Assembly (NCBI GenBank): GCA_021521415.1
Contig: JAIQDT010001663.1
Location: 248,001 to 312,000, forward strand
Reading direction: 5' to 3'
DNA from: Bidens hawaiensis
Taxonomy: Eukaryota; Streptophyta; Magnoliopsida; Asterales; Asteraceae
Length of the DNA: 64,000 bases
The notes beneath the pieces are model-generated. The model was not told where the DNA came from, did not search any database, and was given only the letters and a program-made list of their open reading frames with translations. The position numbers and the translations under genes are program-made. This document shows, piece after piece, positions 23,721-35,014 of the stretch. How positions within the stretch are numbered: the stretch's first letter is position 1; each line of letters begins with the position of its first letter.

Positions 23721-24810
23721 TTCCTTCCATAAATTAGTATCTTATCCAAAGCACCCACTATAATCTCAAAACATAATATGAGTTTTGCTTCATAAAAAGT
23801 TTCATTAAAGATTTAGCTCTTCTTGGTTTTGATTGTTCCTCACGAAGTAATATGGCAATTCTCCCGCTCTTTCTAATAGCAATCATAGTCATGAAAACTA
23901 GAGAATGACAAATGTGATAAGTCAAACATAATTTGTCTTATGATAATCAAGAACTCATTTAAATAAATGTTATCACTAGAGTTATTCTAGAATCAGTTTT
24001 TCCTAAGACAAATCAAAATAACTCCTGATATGTATGCATTCCTTCTAAATTCTAACTATAAGGTTAAATGACATTTATGAATATATCATAATTTATAATA
24101 CAATGACCCATAAAATTAAGGGCCCATACATGGAAAAAAATGCAATTGTTTAGTAAATTACATACTACATTTTTCACTAGTAAAATTTAATGTCCTAAAA
24201 ATCAACTATAACACTCAGAAGTACCAAAGAAAAATTAGTGTGTTGATCAGTAACTTGTGTACAAGAAAAGAAATATCTGGCACTGGAAAAATACGATGCT
24301 ATTCAACTCACTACCACTATAACCTGAAAAAGGATAGGCATGAATAACGAGACTATCCATAATTCAAAAGAGCAGCAGGCTAAAATCAGTAGGCATATAT
24401 TAATGGTATTTAAGTCTGCTAATCCTAATATTCCAATCAACACATGATAGGTTGCGTCTAGTTCTATAAGTTTTCTTACCAAAAATCAACAAGTAACTAC
24501 CATGTGGGTTAGTGACAAATTTAAATGTTAAGGCTATTAAAACCATAATAAACTATATTCTACTTACGCTTTCTGATAACTTATAAAATTCTGGAGATTA
24601 TTTAGAATTTAGTATCAATACTTAAGCTACATTATGACAGTTGTGAGATTTATAGCCAATAAAAAGTCACCCTTACCTTAAACTTTCATATTATTTGCTA
24701 TCAATATTTTGATAGAACTAGATAATACTATACATTTTCACACTTTTTGTTATCATGCAAATGAGAACTTAAAAAAAGACAAATGAGACCTAAAAATTTC
24801 ATCCGTTCAA
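23721..24810. other. AT-rich DNA, no gene recognised
   Basis: Probably the decayed 5' half of the Copia element whose integrase becomes readable after 24820; nothing firm can be named. Confidence 0.35.
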
Positions 24811-24820
24811 ACCAAATTTC

Positions 24821-25171
24821 ATGAGAAATCACGACATGGTTGATGAGGATGATTTTTCATCTAGTCTCATTCTAAGTGATTTTAAGTTATGTGTTAGATA
24901 CCCTAAAAATTCAGACATAATTCATTTATCATTTATAGACTATCTACCTGTATCTAATGTGTCTTCTCTGGTCCATGGTCTTAAAGAGATCCATTCATAT
25001 ATACTTAATATGATTTCTTCTAAATGTGTCCCTAAGTTTCTTATGACATATATAGGAAATCAAATCAAGTTTAACGTATGTATGACAAATTCCCACATCA
25101 CATACATTATTAAAACTTCTCGTGTAGTTTTCCTAGAGATATCGAAGATAAATGGGAGCCTTAAGTGTCTT
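24821..25171 (+). pseudogene. Copia integrase remnant
   Basis: The open frame includes YILNMISSKCVPKFLMTYIG and further on TSRVVFLEISK. These align in order with the integrase C-terminal blocks YILN.VPSK.VPKTPYE.W and (K)VF.SR.AVFLE. The frame runs into the solo LTR at 25172 and resumes with RT at 27185, so integrase was already joined to mid-RT by a deletion before that LTR inserted. Confidence 0.5.
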
Positions 25172-26014
25172 TGTCACACCCCAAATCAGGGCCTAGAGGT
25201 GTGACCAGCAGTTGGTACCTGTTTATAAATATATCAGAGTAGCGGGTTTATTTTAGCGGAAGTCTTTACATATTAAAATATTAATTTACATTATCAAAAC
25301 TACTCGGGAATTAAACACCCGAGTTTCAGTTTTACAAAACCGTGATATTAATAATACAAGGATTTGTAATATTAAAAAACGAGCCATCTCAAGCGATCTT
25401 CTATGACTCCAATCCTTGTACATCATCTATTATCATCTAGTTACCTGCAAGGGTGGGAAAAACACGTCAGCTATATGCTGGTGAAACGTTGACTTGATAA
25501 AACATTTATAAATGTCGTTAAATACAAACATAGTTTTCTATTTCACAAACTCAGCAGGAATGCCTGTCCATTCCCGGGATTTGTACCAATTCCCTACACA
25601 CACAATTCTAAGGTTCCCCGAGTACATAGCCCCTGTTCGGAGACAACCTTCTCCTAGGTTATGTAACCCTGTTGGAGAACCGGTTATGACTGACTTGGTT
25701 TTGTATGCTAATTATCAGTTATGTTTGGATCCAGACACATGTGTATTCGGTCTGAGTTGCTTTTTATTGTCTATTTTGTATTATAATGATTTTAGAGATT
25801 ATATCTCATGCAAACATTTATCAGACTCTGTGTAATAAACAACTAGTCTATTACAAGAGTAAAATCAGTTCAGACAGTAAAAAATTAACGTGTTCACCTT
25901 ATATTATCAGTCAGAAATATCAACCTCCTTGGCTTCAGTATGCTATTAACCTATATATCATAATAGGTTTGCATAAGTACCTAGTTGGTATTATTCAGCA
26001 GACTTTAAGTATGT

Positions 26015-26190
26015 TTCAGTTTCAGCAGACTCGAAGTCTGATCAGCAGACTTGAAGTCTGATTCAGTTCAGCAGACTCGAGGTCTGATCAGCAGACTGGA
26101 AGTCTAATTCAGTTTAGCAGACTCAAGGTCTGATCAGCAGACTTGAAGTCTGATTCAGTTCAGCAGACTCTTAGGTCTGACCTAACCTTA
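26015..26190 (-). repeat. Array of AGACTTGAAGTCT palindromes in LTR R/U5
   Basis: About eight copies of CAGCAGACTTGAAGTCTGAT, alternately spaced by TCAGTT. Each can fold on itself (AGACT with AGTCT). Positionally equivalent but different palindromes occur in the related LTRs near 42920-43060 and 61575-61680. Confidence 0.75.
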
Positions 26191-26807
26191 GTTTAGTTAT
26201 AGTCATTTTATTAAAATACTTTGAATTTACATATGACGTTTGGAATAGCACGCTTTGGCCTAATAAAGGATATCACGTTGGCAAACTTCTCCAGGTAAGC
26301 AAACGGGTCCCGCGGTTGATTGGGATTTGTACGAATTGCTTTCCTTAGGCAAGAAGAGTCTACTAACGATACTCCCCTTCCAGTTACTACATGCCCGTCA
26401 AAATAATAGTTTTGCTAACATTACTTCACATGGAAGCAACGTTTTTACTTTATAAAACATTACTTGGAAAATATTAACAGTTTAACGACTATACTCTTAA
26501 CTAAGTTGTAACTAGATATTTAAAGTAACTAGTAAAGTAACTTAACCCTATTCCTACCTTAATCGGCTTGATGGAACTTTAAGAACTTCAGAAATCAGCA
26601 GCAATTCAGCTTGTACTTCGTAACACGATCAGCAGCTCGTTAAACAGTGTAACGACACCTTGTTTCTTCACGAAAACAGCCCTCAGCACCTAGGAACTCT
26701 CTTGCACGCTAACCAAGGTTAACTATGTGAAAACTAAGGTGAAAATGGGATGAAATGGCTTGAACCCGTAGCTGCCCTTTTATAGTTGAGTTTTGCAGAC
26801 CATCGCG

Positions 26808-27056
26808 TAGCGCGATGATCTTTTCCCCAAGGCCGTCGCGTAGCGCGACGCCTTGATTAATCAGAAGTTGCCACGTGTTGACACGTGGTTGGCCACGTGT
26901 CCCGGGTTAGTTAACCTGGTCATCGCGTAGCGTGATGAGACCAGTGAGTTTCTTCATCGAGTAGCGCGACGCCTACCTTTTTCTTGAGTTGTGTGATTCT
27001 CTGTCGTGTAGCGCGATGATGCTTATCAGAAAATCATCGCGTAGCGCGATGAGTCT
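26808..27056 (-). promoter_or_regulatory. Palindrome array and G-boxes upstream of LTR TATA
   Basis: Six palindromes of the type CATCGCGTAGCGCGATG (26811, 26835, 26920, 26956, 27003 and 27034) lie upstream of the TATA in minus sense, with three CACGTG sites between them (26868-26900). Confidence 0.8.
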
Positions 27057-27184
27057 TAAAACTCAAATTTTTCATTTTAAATCTCTAACTATGTGATGAA
27101 ATATTTATACAATTATTTTCATGAAAAACAAAGTGGATTAATATACCTACCTCACGATGAGTGAAAAAAACTAAAAACAAACTT

Positions 27185-27324
27185 GTCTTTATATAAATGG
27201 CATTCTTTTGACAAATATATGCTATATAAGTTAAACATTGTTCGTACATACTTTGATATAATAGATCTCAGAGATATCCCTTACGTAATTAATATCATAA
27301 CATTCTGAGATAGACCCAAAGGGA
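27185..27324 (+). pseudogene. Copia reverse transcriptase remnant, part 1
   Basis: Reads CLYINGILL, then, after a frameshift, FDIIDLRDIPYVINI and DRPKG. These correspond to LYVDDILL and FDMKDLGEASYVLGI...DR in Copia RT. Interrupted at 27325 by a hAT-like MITE. Confidence 0.6.
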
Positions 27325-27997
27325 TAGGGCTGTCACTTTTACCCAAAAAAAACCCGTACCCAAACTCGACTAACCCGAACCCCGAACCGAAGTAATTTGG
27401 GTTGGTTCTTGGGCTTGATGTATAAGTTTCGGGTCAACCCGAATAAACTTTTAGTTTGAAATTAAATATATTTTTAGGTATAATAGGCTTAGTGTTAGTC
27501 ACTAAAGTTATCAGAATTTAAGCCTAATCGAATGTTGTCATTCCAACTATTATGAACAGATTGTTTATTGTTAATTAATGTTTTCCGTTTATTACTAATA
27601 GCAACCGTAATCGAACAACCAAATCACGTCAGATTGAAGACGATTATGGTTCGAGTTAGTTACTTAGTTTTACTCTTCTGTTGGATTATTTTATGACTTT
27701 ATCAAGTTATGTAGGTTTATTATTTGATTATTTTCGTTACGAGCAAAGAGGAATATGTTATTTTAATTTTAGCATTGAAATTTTTAAAATTTGTTTGTTT
27801 TTTTTTCATTTTCTAGGATACTCGAAACCCGATTAACCCAACCCGAAAAAACCCGAACCCAAATTACCCGAACCCGAAAAACCCGTGAGAGATTTGGGTT
27901 GGGTTTCGGGTTAAGATTTAAAACTTTGAAACCTGAAGAACCTGACCCGAAAAACCGGAAACCCGAAACCCAAAAAACGAACCCGAAGAACACCCTA
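27325..27997. mobile_element. hAT-like MITE rich in ACCCGAA repeats, 8-bp TSD
   Basis: Termini TAGGGCTGTCA and GAACACCCTA are short imperfect inverted repeats. Flanks CAAAGGGA (27317-27324) and TAAAGGGA (27998-28005) match at seven of eight bases, the hAT TSD length. Subterminal zones hold many ACCCGAA/TTCGGGT words, the arrangement where hAT transposases bind. Relatives are at 59390-60009 and about 48610-49810. Confidence 0.75.
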
Positions 27998-28592
27998 TAA
28001 AGGGACGTTAGTCTTGTTCCATATGTTTTACCTTAAATGGGTTCTTACACACGTAACAAACAATATTGCTCTCTTTTAGAGGATAATAGGATCATTGGGA
28101 TTAGTTCCTCATGCTTCATTAATTAGAAGCTTTATGTTGGTTCAAGTCCATACTTGTTCAGATATTGCTTAAATTCAACACACTAGATATGTATATCTTA
28201 ATGTGAAGCATCTAAAAGAGTAGTAAGATATCTTTAAGGGAAACGAAAGACTATAATTGAAAAGAAGAAGTGAGAATTCAAATCGGGTGATTAATCTAAA
28301 CTTTGTCATATTCAAAGTTAAGAAAATGTAAATTCCAGAATATATTCTTATGTCAACATGGGGGAGTCATAATGAATTGATAACAACAACCTAAGTTATA
28401 ATGGCATAATATGTTGATTAATTACAACATAATTATCAATAAATGTTTTTGAAAATTTATCAGTGGACTCATAAGTATATTAACTCCATATAAACTATAT
28501 ATTGAAGACCTACTATGATAAAGTTAGCTATCATGTATCTCAAATAGTAACAGTTCGAGAGGTGCTGCATTAAAATTTGAATATAAAATTAA
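27998..28592 (+). pseudogene. Copia RT end / RNase H remnant, part 2
   Basis: Around 28090-28170 the frame gives VPHASLIRSFMLVQVHTCSD, matching IPYASAVGSLMYAQVCTRPDIA, the conserved Copia block before RNase H. HLKE and GNERL-like words follow (KAAKKVLRYLKGTKDY in intact elements). Stops and shifts are frequent. Confidence 0.6.
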
Positions 28593-29524
28593 GGAAAATT
28601 GGTTTTTATTAGTCCCAACTATTTCATTTTGGTCGGCGTTGGTCCCAACTTTCATTTTGGCTGGCAACGGTCCCAACTTTCACATACGTTTCTTCCACCA
28701 GTCCGCGACTAACGGGGTATTATTTCCGTTATGTCATTGCTGACGTGTCCATCCAACTTGTCAAAAACAAATGACATGGCTGCCTAATTGTCAAACTCAA
28801 CCTCTCCAATAACAAGCAATACTCAACCTCCTCGTTGTCTTCTTCAACTCTCTACTTTTCTTCTACGAACCACCATCAATGGCTCACTCTCTGAACTTCA
28901 CCGTATCAACAACCCCCCACTCACCTAACCTCACACACTACCAATACACCAAACCCACATCCCAAACCCCTCTTCGCATCTTCCCCATCACCAAACGCCC
29001 ATCAAAACCACTCCTTCTAGTCTCCACAGCATCCGACAACAACCCCTGAGCCCCGTGCTTAACCACGGATCACATAATCAACAACTGAACCAAACCGATC
29101 ACAATTACCACTAATTCGGGTTCAATTGAGGTAGATGCAATGATAGATGCTGAGCTGAAGGAGAATGGGCTTAGGAGTACCCGGCAGATGAAGCTCGTAT
29201 AATCAAGGAGAATGCTTATTGAGGTGTGATCAATTTGGGGATTTTGAGAATTAGGGCTTGAGAGTGAATGAAAGTTGGGAGAGAGATTAGGGCTTAAGTA
29301 TAATCAACATAAACAGACATAATATCCACATTGGCTGCCATATAATATTTTTTTGACAAGTTGGATGGACACGTCAGCAATGATATAACGGAGTTAGTAC
29401 TCCGTTAGTCGCGGACTGGCGGAAGAAACGTATGTGAAAGTTTGGACCGTTGCCAGCCAAAATGAAAGTTGGGACCAGCGCCGACAAAAATGAAATACTT
29501 GGGACCAATAAAAACCAATTTTCC
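28593..29524 (+). mobile_element. Pack-MULE carrying a plastid pyruvate kinase exon
   Basis: A 932-bp element with long terminal inverted repeats of about 175 bp (28593-28767 and 29350-29524), starting GGAAAATTGGTTTTTATTAG. Flanks TAAAATTAA (28584-28592) and TAAAAGTAA (29525-29533) are a 9-bp TSD with one mismatch. No transposase is present; the interior is host-derived coding sequence. Inserted into the Copia remnant. Confidence 0.85.
28879..29202 (+). pseudogene. Captured 5' exon of plastidic pyruvate kinase alpha (PKP1-like)
   Basis: One frame of 107 codons runs from ATG 28879 to TAA 29200, broken by TGA at 29047 and 29086. It starts MAHSLNFT, is rich in Ser/Thr/Pro with few acidic residues (a chloroplast transit-peptide composition), and ends with SIEVDAMIDAELKENGLRST then RQMKLV. 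From memory, plastid pyruvate kinase alpha begins MSQSLHF and has a conserved SIEVDAVTE.ELKENGFRST followed by RRTKL just before the first catalytic-domain block. Both ends and the spacing fit capture of exon 1. The stops make it non-functional; its parent gene is not in the window. Confidence 0.75.
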
Positions 29525-30014
29525 TAAAAGTAATTATTCGTTTATAAACGAATTAAGAAAAATAAATTTTTGTATCGAATACATTCATGATATGCTTAAG
29601 GATCCTTTAACTAATGGTCTATCGGCCATAAGTATTATGAAAGCGCTTATAATCATAACGGGTTTATTGATGATCATGTACAACTGCGTATCATACTATG
29701 AATGATTAACTATTAATTTTTCCACACTAATTTTGATTTTGTATGTCTCTTAATATGTTCTGAATGCATAATGACATATAGACAAATTACTATATAGATC
29801 AAATGTTCTTAAGGCCTTGCTTGAAAATTTTAATTATAACTACTTAGGTTTTAAATAAGAACTGCAGTATGATTAATGGAGGTCTTGAGCTGATTTTCAA
29901 TTCAATGATTGTATTTCTCTGCTCCAGTTTAAGTTTACAGCTAAAATGAGTGTTAACTCCTGACCAGGCTTATCTAATACTCATAATAAATGATTACTCG
30001 ACCTAGTGGGAGAA
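29525..30014 (+). pseudogene. Copia RNase H end and polypurine tract
   Basis: About 29570-29640 reads IEYIHDMLKDPLTNGLSA, corresponding to the Copia pol end (I.YI.T..M.ADPLTKGLP). The purine tract AGTGGGAGAA at 30004-30013 directly precedes the LTR. Confidence 0.6.
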
Positions 30015-30422
30015 TGTAAGAATAAATATTAATATTTATTTATTTATATGTGGCCATTATAATCATTTATATAATATCAAATCAAAATATATCATATATT
30101 AGTTTGGTAATTGTTGATGGGTCATATTACTTGTAATTAACTAATAAAGGTTTCCCTAGGGTGTATATAAAGGGAGAGAATAAATTAACATAATAACCTA
30201 ATCACAAAATTCACGTGCCTCCTCTCTCCCAAGGCCAGGTTCCTCTAAAGAACCCTAATTCCCATCCTTAACTATATATATCCTATAGGGGAACTCGATC
30301 AAGATGGCAAACATGTCGACTACATCATACTCTGCTGCTATTACTGCTCTCCCTGTTGTGACATGTTCATAGCTTTAATATTTATCATGTTTTCTATTAC
30401 TTTCATGAAACACTGATCAACA
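30015..30422 (+). mobile_element. Copia 3' LTR
   Basis: Begins TGTAAGAATAAATATTAATA after the purine tract, has a TATA (GTGTATATAAAGGG, about 30161) and ends GATCAACA. It is the inverted counterpart of 30643-31060. Confidence 0.7.
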
Positions 30423-30628
30423 TGATTTAATAGATTTCAAAAGTAAGGATTTGTGAAAAAAATCAAATTTTAATGGTCTAAACAGTTTTGTAAACCTTTT
30501 CGTGATGAAAATAAGTTTTAGAACAATGAAAACCAAAAAGGAAAATAGGGTTTATCAAGTTTTTAGTCCATGCCTTCCGATTTAGATCCAGATTTATGGA
30601 AAATATGAAGAACTGATTAATCAGCATC

Positions 30629-31060
30629 GCTCTTATACCACATGTTGATCAATTCTTCATGAGAGTAATACGAAACATGATAAATGTTAAACCTATGAAC
30701 CTGTTACAGCAGGGAGAGTAGTATCCACAGCAGAGTATGATGTAGTCGACATGTTTATCATCTTGATCGAGTTCCCCTTTAGGATGTATAGTTAAGGATG
30801 GGAATTAGAGTTCTTGAGAGGAACCCGGTTATGGGAGAGAAGAGACACGCGAATTTTATGATTAGGTTATGATGTTATTTATTCTCTCCCTTTATATACA
30901 CCAAGGGGGAAACCCTTTATTAGTTAATTAAATGTAATATGGTCCATCAACAATTACCAAACTAATATATGATAAGGTACAATTAATATTTGATTTAATA
31001 TTATATAAATAATTATAATGACTGCATATAAATAAATATATATTAATACTTATTCTATAA
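30629..31060 (-). mobile_element. Second Copia LTR plus PBS, inverted relative to the first
   Basis: The minus strand of 31060-30643 matches the LTR at 30015-30422 over its length (same TATA region, CTCGATCAAGATG and CATGTCGACTACATCATACT blocks). It ends GATCAACA, followed by TG and TGGTATAAGAGC (30640-30629), a Met-tRNA type PBS. So this is the 5' LTR and leader start of a second copy pointing the other way. The 30423-30628 spacer is leader sequence without genes. Confidence 0.7.
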
Positions 31061-32693
31061 AATGCTTTTAACTTAGTACAGAACATTGAAGTTTTTAATG
31101 AATAAATAAAGTTAAGCCAACTAAAACTTGAGCCAAAAAAATAGTTGTTTTAGATCTTCAAATTCTAGGGCCTCAAAGCATAGTGTTGATAATGAGAACG
31201 AATGTATGTTTGGCTGATCCTATGAGGTTGTTCTCGAAATTGTGTCTAATGAAGCAACGGAATGTGTGTTAATTTGTAGGAGATTAAATGGATGTTTTGA
31301 TTTCAGATATTGATGAAACTTTCCTTTTGAATCTACCTTATTACGCATATACAATTTACTTTTATTATTTTACATGGCATTAAAGCCTTGTAGTTCTTTC
31401 TTAATTCTCTTATCTCCTTACATATCATTCTTCGTTGCTTTACCATCATATATTCGTTGGTCGTCAGCTCTTTAACGTTATGCCCCGCCTTGTGTGAAGA
31501 CATTTTTTTTCTTCTTCGGCCTCTCCTCTTGCCTTGGACGCATTATTGTCGTCATGCCGCCACATTTGTAGCTCCTGTCATCACAACTTTTGTTGTCTCT
31601 TTGTATCACTATTATGGTCTTAGATATGTCACCACTTTTTCCGCCACAAAGTTGCTTATGTTTTACGTTTGCCATCAACTTCATGTCTCATGTCGCTATT
31701 GGTCTAGCCATAACTCAACAGTCGTCATTTTCCGCCACGGAGTTTTCATACTATTTAACACATTTGTATATTTATTTATCAAGATTGTATGTTCTACTTA
31801 AATCTTCCGTGTTTTTCGCTTCAGCGTCCGTTTTCCTCCTGCTCTCATTGTTAAGGAGTATTAAAGAGAATATATTAGTTTGGGTTATTATTATATAATT
31901 ACTTTGGTTAGAAAAAGTGATTTGATTATCTTTAATTTCTAATCAAGCACAATACTTTATGGGTTTTCTTTATTTTACATCACTTAATTAGTTTAATACG
32001 TTTAATCAAAAGTAACCATTATGAGCTCCCTAAATGAAGGTGGAGGGTCAATCTAGAACCTGATGCTTTATGATGTAAAAACATCAAGGATTGGCGGTCT
32101 AGATAATGACACCAAACCTTAAAAGAAAAGTTGGCAATGGGTTATAACTAGTTTTTGGCACGTTATTTTGGTGGGATTGAAGCAACCTTCTCAAAGCAGG
32201 GTACCTATAGGCCTGGATGCAAAAATTCCGATCAAGTGCCAATTAATCGTTAGTTATCACCCTACCGGCCGACTGACAATTACTACAACACTAGGCTATA
32301 ATCTTTATAATCTTGAGGTGAAAAGGCAAGGCTATGCGAGTGATAATAGCTTTTTGTCCTGGGCCCAAGCACTGGGCTTGGAGAAGGTAGGTTGCTTATG
32401 GGCCCAAGAATATAAACTTGTGCAAAATGAAACCATGCAATCTCTAAGCATATATGATCAAAAAGTTGGGCTGCTTAGACTCTTAGTTAGAGCACCATAA
32501 TTGGAATGACTGGCGTTGAATTTTTTATAACTTGTGTTTGTTGTGTAAATATACAGATGTATTAATCCATTTAATGAGAATTTCATAGATCATGTTAACG
32601 AGTCGAATTCGATATAATTTTTGAAACAGAGTGATACTACAAAAGTTTATAACGTGTGTGAAAATTTTGATTCATATTTATCATTACTTGGCA
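31061..32693. other. No gene recognised
   Basis: AT-rich, with somewhat more GC at 31450-31860 and 32160-32500. Open frames there (31457-31801, 32168-32500) show no family signature and no codon-usage contrast that I can trust. Confidence 0.35.
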
Positions 32694-33177
32694 TCTATAT
32701 AATATAATATACATAAAAGAAACCTTAAAAATCTTAGGTGTCGCGATATAGTCGTTCCCCCTTTTTATGGAAGCCACCAGATTGATTTAGCCCGGTTTGA
32801 CCCATTTAACCATTCTCAAATTTCCTACAAACCATCTCAAACCGTAACTCCGTATCAAGAAAACTTTTCACTGATGTCTCCCTACACCCTAAAATTGCTC
32901 TCATCTCACCGTCCTCACCACCACCATCGTCAATTTGGGTAAATTTCAAACCCTAATTTGCTTTCTTTCATCTTTTTCTCAACATCTTCACTGTGTGGAT
33001 GAGCACAGCAACAAATAGGTATTGTATTTGAATCATCATCTTCTAAATTTTCTTTCTGATTTTCCTAAGATTAGTGCTGGATTTCCTTATCACCTCAGAC
33101 TCAACGAAGATTAAGTCTGTAGTAGCCCCAGCATATTCAGAACAACCGATATGTGATCCTTCCTTAACTCTTTCTCC

Positions 33178-33201
33178 TTTCCTTTCCTTTCCTTTCCTTT
33201 C
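33178..33201. repeat. (TTTCC)n microsatellite
   Basis: Four to five CCTTT units in a row in a pyrimidine-rich stretch. Confidence 0.8.
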
Positions 33202-34394
33202 CACCCTTAACAATAGAATTCCCGATTTACTCCCCTAAGACCAACTACAAGCATTATCTGAACTACTCCTTTATTATTGACTAACTTTATAAGATGGTTT
33301 ACTATTCCATAGGTTTGTAATAAAACTAACATGTTCGACCGTTTTGTGAAATAATGATCTTCTGCCTGTTTAAGAAACCAAAGCTGATAAGCTTGGCCCA
33401 TTAAAAAAAACTAACCCATTCGAAACAGTTTAATAAAAAAAGATTCATCTTACTTGAGCCTGCTGATGATGTAGTGAAAGGCGGTCAACACCTTAGACCC
33501 TTGATCATAAAGTGTTGATTAAAACAAAGGCCCAGACACCCGAAATTAAAGGTTTACGGACATCAATTCAACTGAAATTTTGATTTAAATGTCATTGCTA
33601 ACAGGTCATCAATCATCTAACTTTTGTGTCTACCGGGCGACCAAAACAGATTCGGTTTGCGGTTTTCCAGTTAGTAATCAACAAGTTAGTTTACATGGTT
33701 TGTAAACAGATCCGGTGTGAATTTGACAATGTGTCAGATTTTGCATGAATGGTATTTTGGTCGTCTACAGTTTTGAGTCTCCAAAAATTTACATGCGACA
33801 GGTGTATTACGGGTTTGTTTTGATGACCTACTGTATAGTTTGTTTAGAATGTAAAGGTATATTATTTTATGTATTTATCATTTGTTTTTAGTTTTGATGT
33901 TATATTTGATTGATAATATGTATAAGAATTAAATTGATTATGCAGGAACAATATGTGTGGATTACTGTTAACGAATTAGCAAGAACTAATAACAGATAAT
34001 ACTGAGATAATACTGATAATAGATAATTAATGGATCCATGACAAATACTTATTACAGAGAGCGTACGAACGGTGCATGATTTCGGTAACGCAACAATAAA
34101 GTTAACGACTTTATTCATATCAGACAAAGCTTGCTCAAGAAGTGTACTAAATTTGTACTAAATTTAGAGTCAGTTTCAACTGTTTGTTTTTTCTTCTTTT
34201 AGGATAATATTGCCTAAGATGTGAGAGAATGAGCCCAAGATATAAGAGAACTCCTTACAAGCCATTGGAGAATTACTATGCCAAGATTCATTTAAAGTTG
34301 ATTATTAAAGGGTCGTATTCTAATTTAGGATACATTTTTTTTGAGAACTTGCAATTTGTGTTTATTGATAACGGGCCAACATGTTAAAATAATT

Positions 34395-35014
34395 GGGTCT
34401 GTTTGGTATGGGTTAATGGAATGGGCGATGGAATGAAATGGACGAGGTAATGGAATGGTAATTTGGATAATTACCATTCCATTGACATGTTTGGTTACCA
34501 TGTGGGAATGAAATAAATCATTAGTCTTTATTTTCTGATAAGCTAAAAAAGTTTGAATAAAATAAAAATGGTAGTGAGTGGCAGTGGGATGGTGGTGGTC
34601 GGCGGCGGGTAGCGATGGGCGGCGAGTAGTAATGGTGGTGGGAGGCGGTGGCGCTGGACAGGAGACAGGAGCGATTGTTGGTGGTGGCAGGTGGTGGTAA
34701 TAGTGGGTGGTGGTGGTGACGGCGGCGGAGGCGGTGGTGGATGGTGGCGGGAGGTGGAGGCGGTGTTGGTGGGTGGTGAGAGGGCAATGGGTAATGATGG
34801 TGGGAGGGTGGTAGAGGTGACATAGTGTAAAAGTGGGATACAATGAAAAAAAACAAGGGGGTGGATGGAATGAATTTGGGGTGTTTTAGGGGGAAGGGAA
34901 TGGACATGGTAATTGGTGATTCAATTTCATTGACCAACCAAACACATTTTTTTTTCATTCCATCATAATGGTTTATTCTATTACGCCTCTCATTCATGCA
35001 TACCAAACGCTACC
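34395..35014. mobile_element. MITE-like element with (GGT)n-rich core, copy 2
   Basis: Begins GGTCTGTTTGGTATG and ends CATACCAAACGCTACC, so the termini are inverted repeats. AATGGAATG-rich subterminal zones surround a GGT/GGC-rich core (34590-34800). The long open frames over the core on the minus strand are Pro/His/Ser low-complexity artefacts. Confidence 0.65.

Larger units (their letters stand above)
25172..27184 (-). mobile_element. Solo LTR (family A), about 2.0 kb, TSD GTCTT
   Basis: It starts TGTCACACCCCAAATCAGGG with a U5 hairpin. GTCTT is duplicated at 25167-25171 and 27185-27189, and removing the LTR joins the Copia frame as KCLYINGILL. The right terminus is not the canonical CA, so its last bases are decayed. 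A minus-strand TATA (CTATAAAAGGGCAGC, about 26773-26785) defines U3 (26790-27184). It has no PBS, PPT or second LTR nearby, so it is a recombination product. Confidence 0.75.

Noticed and set aside
17512..27060. CGCGTAGCGCG palindromes as a CRISPR-like array
   Set aside because: Spacing and sequence are irregular, the genome is a plant nuclear genome, and the arrays lie in LTR promoters.
31457..31898. ORFs of 114 and 102 codons on +
   Set aside because: Overlapping frames, no recognisable motif, no gene signals nearby.
32168..32500. 110-codon ORF on +
   Set aside because: No domain or homology that I can recognise; single random-length frame in repeat-rich DNA.
34325..35006. Long Pro/His/Thr-rich ORFs on the minus strand (172 and 161 codons)
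   Set aside because: They are readings of a GGT-rich simple-sequence core inside a MITE-like element; the frames overlap each other and have no domain.
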